Shown piece after piece: positions 59,033 through 64,000 of a stretch of DNA of 64,000 nt (position 1 is its first letter; every line of letters begins with the position of its first letter). The notes beneath the pieces are model-generated. The model worked only from the letters and a program-made list of their open reading frames with translations. It was not told where the DNA came from and did no database searches. Location: positions 124,001-188,000 of the forward strand of contig NZ_JAMDGY010000011.1 of assembly GCF_028656955.1 (NCBI RefSeq), given 5' to 3'. Made by a program: the position numbers and the translations under genes. Origin of the DNA: Pseudomonas fontis. GTDB lineage: Bacteria; Pseudomonadota; Gammaproteobacteria; Pseudomonadales; Pseudomonadaceae.

Positions 59033-60037
59033 ATGAAAGCAACCTCATTGAATAGTAGTACCCCGAAGCTCCGCCCTGCCCTTCGCCTGGTCAGCACCAA
59101 GGAACTGCCGCGCGAGGACTGGCTTGAAGTGCGTAAACAAGGCATCGGTAGTTCCGACGCAGGCGCTGCGGTTGGGCTCAACCCGTACAAGTCGCAGTTG
59201 GAGCTGTGGCTTGAAAAGACTGGTCGCGATGCCACGCTACCGAAAATAGATCCTCATGATGAAGAGAGTCCAGCCTATTGGGGCAATGTGCTGGAACCCA
59301 TCGTCGCTTGGCACTACAGCAAGCGCACCGGTAAAAAAGTGCGGCGGATTAACGCCGTGCTGCAGCATCCGAACCCCGAACTGCCCTGGATGCTGGCCAA
59401 CATCGACCGCGAGGTAATTGGCGGAGACGACGTGCAGATCCTCGAATGCAAGACCGCCGGCATAAACGGGGCACGTCTCTGGAAGGAAGGCGTGCCCGAG
59501 TATGTCCAACTTCAAGTGATGCACCAGCTCGCCGTCACTGGCAAGCAAGCCGCGGATGTGGCGGTACTGCTGGGCGGTCAGCACCTGGAGATTCATCGCA
59601 TCGAGCGTGACGAGCAAATGATCGCTCGCCTGATCGAACTGGAGCGCAAGTTCTGGACCTACGTGGAAACCGATACCCCGCCACCGGCCGACGGTAGCGC
59701 ATCGGCTGAAGCAGCTTTGCGCTGCTTGTACCCAGAAGACAACGGCCAGACCGTCGACTTCAGCAGTCGCGCCGGTTTAGCAGAGGCCTACCTGGAACTT
59801 AAGGCCGTTCGCCAGTCCATTGGCGAGAAGGAAACGCGCGAGGCCCAGCTCAAGCAGATACTACTGCAGGCCATGGGCGAGGCCACCCGAGCGGAGTTTT
59901 CCAGCGGTTACATCAGCTGGAAAAAATCCAAGGACAGTGCCGTACTCGATGTCCAACGCCTATTGCAAGAGAAACCCTACCTACAAGTTCGCTACACCAA
60001 AACCAAGGAAGGCAGTCGCCGCTTCCTGATCAACTGA
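59033..60037 (+). CDS. YqaJ-type (lambda-exonuclease-like) recombinase nuclease
   Basis: The 334-residue protein has the PD-(D/E)xK nuclease core of the YqaJ family: GIGSSDAGAAVGLNPYKS, WGNVLEPIVAWHYS, ANIDREVIGG (Asp), ILECKTA (ExK) and VQLQVMHQLAVTG (Gln). A C-terminal helical part follows (AYLELKAVRQSIGEKETREAQLKQILLQ). It should digest one strand from a double-strand end to give single strands for annealing. AAGGTGA precedes ATG 59033. Next to the DUF932 gene and the Cys-rich gene. Confidence 0.9.
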   Translation: MKATSLNSSTPKLRPALRLVSTKELPREDWLEVRKQGIGSSDAGAAVGLNPYKSQLELWLEKTGRDATLPKIDPHDEESPAYWGNVLEPIVAWHYSKRTGKKVRRINAVLQHPNPELPWMLANIDREVIGGDDVQILECKTAGINGARLWKEGVPEYVQLQVMHQLAVTGKQAADVAVLLGGQHLEIHRIERDEQMIARLIELERKFWTYVETDTPPPADGSASAEAALRCLYPEDNGQTVDFSSRAGLAEAYLELKAVRQSIGEKETREAQLKQILLQAMGEATRAEFSSGYISWKKSKDSAVLDVQRLLQEKPYLQVRYTKTKEGSRRFLIN

Positions 60038-60117
60038 CTCCGCTATTACCTCCCCTTGGCCAGTCCATGCAGTTCGCGCTGCGTGGCCGGCCTTTTTTCA
60101 TTTCCAGGAGAACCATC

Positions 60118-61014
60118 ATGTTGAAAGGCTTAGCCCTGACACCCCCTGCGCTCGGACGCATCTCCATCGGCAAAGTCATCGAGAAAAACGGTAAACGCCT
60201 GCCGGAGAAAGATGATCAATTCACCATCACGTCCCAGGTGCAAAGCCGGGACGGCTGGCTACTACACCCACTCAATGACGAACTACGCCAGAGCAAGGAA
60301 GACAAGCTGCGCAGCATCCCGGTGCGCCTGCTGTTCAACGAACCAGATCTGAACTTCCGTGCCGACTACACCCTGTTCGATCGCCAGTCTGGACGACCGC
60401 TGTGTGTCGGCAATGGCGAGGCCTGTAAACGTGTCACGCAGGACGGTATGCAATCACTCCCCTGCCCCTCGCCGGATGCTTGTTCATTAGCCAAAGGCGG
60501 AGCTTGCAAGCCCTATGGCAGGTTGAATGTGCTGATCGGTGATGACGATCCGCTAGGCAGTTTCGTGTTCCGCACTACTGGTTTCAACAGCATCCGCACC
60601 CTGGCCGCTCGGCTGCATTACTTCCAGGCCATCTCGGGTAACCGGTTGGCCTGCCTACCGCTGGAATTGCGTCTGCGTGGCAAGTCGACACGACAGAGCC
60701 ATGGCACACCGATTTTCTACGTCGACCTGACCGTGCGCGGCGGCATGAACATCGCAGAGATGCTGCAGTCTGCCAACGAACTTGAGACCCAACGGCAATC
60801 AGCGGGATTTGATCAGGTAGCGCTGGATGAGGCGGCTCGACGAGGCTTTAGCAACGGCGCTTTTGAGGACAGCGAGGAAGACAGCGGTGCTGTGATTGAA
60901 GAGTTCTTTTCAAGCCCGGATGCAACCGTTACCACGGAGCAATGCAAAGCACCACAAACCAACTCCAACTCACTGGCCGGCAAGCTCGAAGCGCTCGCCA
61001 CTCAAACCCAATGA
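60118..61014 (+). CDS. Conserved Cys-rich protein ('hydrolase or metal-binding' type)
   Basis: The 298-residue protein starts MLKGLALTPPALGRISIGKV and has RSIPVRLLFNEPDLNFRADYTLFD. A Cys cluster follows: CVGNGEACKR, then CPSPDACSLAKGGACKPYGRLNV, suggesting a zinc site. FVFRTTGFNSIRTLAARLHYFQAISGN completes the core, and the last 90 residues are polar and Glu/Ser-rich. Proteins of this type are annotated only vaguely on Pseudomonas elements and occur beside YqaJ nucleases. A role as single-strand DNA-binding or annealing partner is an inference from position. AGGAG precedes the ATG. Confidence 0.75.
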   Translation: MLKGLALTPPALGRISIGKVIEKNGKRLPEKDDQFTITSQVQSRDGWLLHPLNDELRQSKEDKLRSIPVRLLFNEPDLNFRADYTLFDRQSGRPLCVGNGEACKRVTQDGMQSLPCPSPDACSLAKGGACKPYGRLNVLIGDDDPLGSFVFRTTGFNSIRTLAARLHYFQAISGNRLACLPLELRLRGKSTRQSHGTPIFYVDLTVRGGMNIAEMLQSANELETQRQSAGFDQVALDEAARRGFSNGAFEDSEEDSGAVIEEFFSSPDATVTTEQCKAPQTNSNSLAGKLEALATQTQ

Positions 61015-61056
61015 CCAAACCCCAGTCTGACTTCAGGAAGACTTTGGAGATCCGAA

Positions 61057-61263
61057 ATGACACTAATGAGATTTCTGCTTTGCCTGTTTGCGTTCGTTGG
61101 CGCGTTGGCGGCAGCCGGCACGTTGGTCGTAAGCATTATGTTGATGTTGCGTTTCCCGCCACTGCTGATCGCCGTACTGCTGGCGTGCTGGATTCTGAAT
61201 CGCCTGCTTAAGGTGTTGAGCGCATCCATCCAGAACAAACCCACCAAAAACACTGCCACGTAA
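61057..61263 (+). CDS. Small two-helix membrane protein
   Basis: The 68-residue protein has two hydrophobic helices (LMRFLLCLFAFVGALAAAGTLVVSIMLML and PPLLIAVLLACWILNRLL) and a Lys-rich tail. GGAG precedes the ATG. It lies between the Cys-rich gene and the zinc-ribbon gene. Function unknown. Confidence 0.65.
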   Translation: MTLMRFLLCLFAFVGALAAAGTLVVSIMLMLRFPPLLIAVLLACWILNRLLKVLSASIQNKPTKNTAT

Positions 61264-61312
61264 CGGTGGCCAGACACCACATTGCCGTACTCACTCATCA
61301 GGAGAATGAACG

Positions 61313-61627
61313 ATGATCAGACAATGTTTGATCTGCGACTCGAAAGCCGTACTCACCCTGGAGGCCGCAAGGGGCATCACCCTACTGATCGGCCTGGCCG
61401 ATGGAGCATTACGGGGATCTCAGAACACGCATGAAAACGCTCAAGGTCGTCCTGGATACAACTCACTCCTGAACGGGCTGGCCGCTACCGCTCCAACCTA
61501 CCCATCAGCACTGCGAGTCGCTGACGATGTCGGAAAGTATCAGTTCGCGGGGTTCGATTGCTTATGCTTGTGTTGCGGCGCGCGATTCGACGAAGAGCCA
61601 GCGGAGCCAGTTCCTCCGCCGCCGTGA
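61313..61627 (+). CDS. Small zinc-ribbon protein
   Basis: The 104-residue protein has CLICDS at the start and CLCLCCGARF near the end, the same split Cys pairs as the gene at 57569, around a middle part AARGITLLIGLADGALRG...NSLLNGLAATAPTYP that is less hydrophobic. It ends in a Pro-rich tail. AGGAG precedes the ATG. Converges with the repressor gene. Function unknown. Confidence 0.7.
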   Translation: MIRQCLICDSKAVLTLEAARGITLLIGLADGALRGSQNTHENAQGRPGYNSLLNGLAATAPTYPSALRVADDVGKYQFAGFDCLCLCCGARFDEEPAEPVPPPP

Positions 61628-61636
61628 AACCGCTGC

Positions 61637-61984
61637 TCAGCCACGACCGAGACGCTCAACAAGCCCTTCCACCATGCCCATGACGAGCATACGGTCGCTC
61701 ATGTCCAGGGTCGACAGCAGATCGTAAAGTCGACGCGACTGATCTTCCGGACGTGAACTTCCCTCAGTCAGCAAGTCGGCTGTCTCACAGCCGAAAATGC
61801 CCGCTAATTCCACCAATCGCTCAATGTTGGGCATCACGATCCCGCGCTCGATGCGCGACACCGCCTCGCTGCCAATCCCAAGCCTCTCGGCCACCTGCTC
61901 CTGACTCAGCTTGCAACGGACACGCTGGCGAGCAATTGCTTGGCCCACCAGCTCCGCCAGTTGCTTCGATTCGGTTTTTGACAT
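61637..61984 (-). CDS. XRE-family transcriptional repressor
   Basis: The 115-residue protein has a helix-turn-helix (IARQRVRCKLSQEQVAERLGIGSEAVSRIERGIVMPNIERLVELAGIF) and a short C-terminal helical part with LYDLLSTLDMSDRMLVMGMVEGLVERL. Similar regulators are common on Pseudomonas integrative elements. It is divergent from the next plus-strand gene, and the 139-bp gap holds repeated TCAACCT and GGTTGAT boxes that may be its operators. Confidence 0.88.
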   Translation of the reverse strand: MSKTESKQLAELVGQAIARQRVRCKLSQEQVAERLGIGSEAVSRIERGIVMPNIERLVELAGIFGCETADLLTEGSSRPEDQSRRLYDLLSTLDMSDRMLVMGMVEGLVERLGRG

Positions 61985-61997
61985 GCCGCCCTCCAGT

Positions 61998-62072
61998 TCA
62001 ACCTGGATAGTTGGCGATCAACCTATTGACATGAAGGACCTCTCAAACCGAGACTCGCCCCAAAAGGTTGAT
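61998..62072. promoter_or_regulatory. Candidate operator boxes between the repressor and the next gene
   Basis: TCAACCT at 61998-62004 and 62018-62024 and the inverted GGTTGAT at 62066-62072. The arrangement suits autoregulation by the XRE protein. Confidence 0.45.
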
Positions 62073-62123
62073 ATTCGACTTTTTATCTAATCACCCACCT
62101 CTTGCAGGGAGCTCAGAAAAACT

Positions 62124-62477
62124 ATGATCGTCGTAACCGGACTGAATGAAGCGCAAATTGAAGGCCTCGTAAAAAGCAAAGCATCCTTCGAGATCCATGG
62201 TCTCAGGGGCAATTTCATGGCTGGTATCAAACTGGTTGAAACCAAGATTGAAAGACTGGGGTTGAAGTGTCGAGTTGTAAGCGACGTCAAAAGTGCAGTG
62301 GTCCAAGGCGGTGCAATCGGTGCTGCATTCACCATCCTATCCACACCTGCAACACTGGCCGTGGTAGCGCTCGGAGCCGTCGCAAGCGTGGGCCACGGAC
62401 TAGTTACCTACAACCCTGATTACGAAATCCTCAAGGACTACGTGAATCAGCGGCTCAAGGTCATCTACAAGAAATAA
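62124..62477 (+). CDS. Small protein with hydrophobic glycine-rich segment
   Basis: The 117-residue protein has a soluble N-terminal half (GLNEAQIEGLVKSKASFEIHGLRG...IERLGLKCRVVSDVK), one hydrophobic Gly/Ala-rich stretch (VVQGGAIGAAFTILSTPATLAVVALGAVASVGHGL) and a C-terminal DYEILKDYVNQRLKVIYKK. It may be a small membrane protein or toxin-like protein, but nothing proves this. Divergent from the XRE gene, possibly repressed by it. Confidence 0.65.
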   Translation: MIVVTGLNEAQIEGLVKSKASFEIHGLRGNFMAGIKLVETKIERLGLKCRVVSDVKSAVVQGGAIGAAFTILSTPATLAVVALGAVASVGHGLVTYNPDYEILKDYVNQRLKVIYKK

Positions 62478-62589
62478 CCCCACTCATTCCCACAACTACC
62501 GACAGCAAGAACCCTGTTGTTCTACTGGATTCGTTTGCCCCGTCATCAGTCGTTAATTCCGCATAGAAGCAACAAACTGGAGTGAACCC

Positions 62590-63381
62590 ATGAAACGGAT
62601 ACTCAGCATCCTGCTGCTCATTTTTTGCGCCAACGCCAACGCCGTCGTGGACCATTACGCATGGGGCGCTATCGCCTTCCCAGACGAGACCTCAACCAAT
62701 GGCCTCCCCGAAGCTATCCCGTGTATTACGAAGAAAGCCTTCAATGGTCAGCCAATGCTGAAATGCACGTGGCTGGAGACCGCCCGCGACGTTCTCATCT
62801 GGGATGCCCAGCGCCAACAGGACGTGCGCTATGTCAACCAGATAAGTGGTCAGTGCGTGCGCGGCAAGTGCCGGATAAGCAATGCCATGATGGGTGAATG
62901 GAACCAGGATGTTTTGTTCACACTATCGATCTGGTATCGCATCGGCACCAGCACCGACGGCAAGCCGGTGGCCTACCGTATCGATACCTCTCGTCAGGTT
63001 TCGTACGCCGAAGCCGGTTCTATCCTGTACCAGTTCTACCTGGATATTGGCGTTCCTGACGAGCAACTCGTCACCACACTCGACGGGCGCTATGAAGGCG
63101 GCTACGCAGCCTGGCAAGCACAGAAAGGGGGTGCCCAAGCTGCGGTGCTACAGTCACCTGCCACCTCGGCCCAATCCGAATGGCCAGAAGTCAAAACCGC
63201 CTGGTGCAATCCGCGTATGGATGATGATTGCTATATCAACAACAAGAAAGTCTCTATTGCCGAACTGGGCAAATGGTTGCCGGACATTAGCGAATCGAAT
63301 GCCGACCAGCTAGGAGGTCACTGCGAGGCCATCCTCTGCTTCGATAAAGATGAGCAACCGATGGGCTATCTGTTGCAATAA
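62590..63381 (+). CDS. Secreted protein of unknown function
   Basis: The 263-residue protein has a signal peptide (KRILSILLLIFCANANAVV, cleavage near residue 19). It carries six or more Cys in short pairs (CITKK...KCTW, CVRGKC, CNPRMDDDC, CEAILC), so disulfides in the periplasm are likely. VTAW-type aromatic segments and a C-terminal EAILCFDKDEQPMGYLLQ are visible. I recognise no family. TGGAGTG precedes the ATG. Related secreted proteins on integrative elements are often linked to conjugation, but no evidence is seen here. Confidence 0.65.
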   Translation: MKRILSILLLIFCANANAVVDHYAWGAIAFPDETSTNGLPEAIPCITKKAFNGQPMLKCTWLETARDVLIWDAQRQQDVRYVNQISGQCVRGKCRISNAMMGEWNQDVLFTLSIWYRIGTSTDGKPVAYRIDTSRQVSYAEAGSILYQFYLDIGVPDEQLVTTLDGRYEGGYAAWQAQKGGAQAAVLQSPATSAQSEWPEVKTAWCNPRMDDDCYINNKKVSIAELGKWLPDISESNADQLGGHCEAILCFDKDEQPMGYLLQ

Positions 63382-63753
63382 CAATCCTGAGTACCGCTGG
63401 ACAGGCGAAAAAATGGGGGGCGTATGCCCCCTATTGATTCTTATTTTTTCGTGCAAGACCGCAATTTGGGAAATTGCACACCACTTGACCAGGCATTTGC
63501 GTTCGACTTGACCACCCGCTTAGCGAGTTATTGGAGGACTACAGCAGCGCTACGGGGGTGGGCACTACCTGGGGTGTGCCATCAATGATGCACATCCATC
63601 CCCAAGTCCTGAGCGCCGACCCCAAGCCATCGCGGCGAGGGGGCTAACAAAATGTTCGCAATCATCTGGTGTACGCAAAAGCAGCCGACCCACGGGTCGA
63701 AAGATCGACGCCTCTACCCTCCACTACTGCCAGTGTCTCTACGTTCGTAGCGC
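63382..63753. other. Intergenic region near the window end
   Basis: 372 bases without a supported gene. A hairpin GGGGGC-GTAT-GCCCCC at about 63415-63431, followed by T-rich sequence, may end the preceding gene. The rest shows no clear signal. Confidence 0.55.
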
Positions 63754-64000
63754 TCAGGTCGCAGGTGGTTCGAAGCTGCCGAGGAAACGCGGTGTATTAC
63801 CTGTGACGTACTCGCCCATCGTGCGGTTGATGAGGTTTTCAACATTAAGGATCTTGGCGGGATCCTCGGTGATGAAACCAAAGGGTATCGGCACTGGGGA
63901 CAACGCCGGCAAAATTAAATGGTAAACCACGACCGCGCATTTGCCGTGAATGACGATTGCCTCAAGCGGCGCCAGTTGCTCTGACTCAACAAAGCCACAA
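63754..64000 (-). CDS. C-terminal end of an unidentified gene (runs off the window end)
   Basis: Translating the minus strand by hand gives 81 codons open to the window edge, ending in TGA at 63756-63754. The segments read VESEQLAPLEAIVIHGKCAVVVYHLI, PALSPVPIPFGFITEDPAKIL and NVENLINRTMGEYVTGNTPRFLGSFEPPAT. Codon use resembles coding sequence of the island. I do not recognise a family. Confidence 0.55.
   Translation of the reverse strand, partial: CGFVESEQLAPLEAIVIHGKCAVVVYHLILPALSPVPIPFGFITEDPAKILNVENLINRTMGEYVTGNTPRFLGSFEPPAT

Overview
The window is a GC-rich chromosome segment of a Pseudomonas, most likely the P. putida group. The evidence is gene content and order (aidB, thiD-thiE-hemL, ybeZ-ybeY-corC-lnt, leuS-lptE-holA, arfA, the lipA-to-proA cell-wall cluster, ubiX-mpl, the ethanolamine locus) and the many copies of the short inverted REP element built on CATCGCCGGCAAGGCCGG / GTGGGAGCC. 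The species is inferred from familiarity with these gene orders; no database search was made.

Layout. 1-4.0 kb: start of AMP nucleosidase, an AidB-type acyl-CoA dehydrogenase and a 7TMR-DISM sensor kinase, all on the minus strand. 4.3-8.1 kb: thiamine genes thiD and thiE, heme gene hemL, a Sel1 protein and a DUF1820 protein. 8.4-13 kb: ybeZ, ybeY, corC and lnt, then a convergent YdcF-like gene. 13-20 kb: a small conserved protein, leuS, lptE, holA, the ribosome-rescue gene arfA with its built-in hairpin, and a lytic transglycosylase. 19.8-31 kb: a long minus-strand run that reads proA, nadD, rsfS, rlmH, mrdA (PBP2), rodA, mltB-type transglycosylase, rlpA, dacA, ybeD, lipB, lipA. It couples cell elongation, ribosome silencing, NAD synthesis and lipoate synthesis. 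31-41 kb: DNA glycosylase, a DedA-PAP2 fusion, a LON-domain protein, lrgA/lrgB, a MaoC protein, a MORN/caspase-fold lipoprotein, an SDR-like protein, a YceK lipoprotein, ubiX and mpl.

40.7-48.4 kb is an ethanolamine-use locus. A sigma-54 activator is divergent from an ExaC-type aldehyde dehydrogenase, followed by an ethanolamine permease and the two subunits of ethanolamine ammonia-lyase. There are no microcompartment genes. A sigma-54 promoter and repeated TGTCACAGC boxes lie before the dehydrogenase gene. 48.5-52.9 kb: GNAT, DedA, MtfA-type peptidase, inorganic pyrophosphatase, a small DUF3077-like protein with a large folded leader, and an S24-like regulator that appears catalytically dead.

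From about 53.2 kb to the end of the window is the left part of an integrated element. A P4-type integrase lies next to a small terminator-ended transcription unit (possible sRNA and attachment site). Then come an AT-rich orphan gene, an AlpA/DUF3987 pair on the opposite strand, a 46-bp nested palindrome, and a plus-strand module: zinc-ribbon/glycine-zipper protein, DUF932 protein, YqaJ exonuclease, Cys-rich conserved protein, small membrane and zinc-ribbon proteins. An XRE repressor, a glycine-zipper protein, a secreted protein of unknown function and a partial gene follow. The right end of the element is outside the window.
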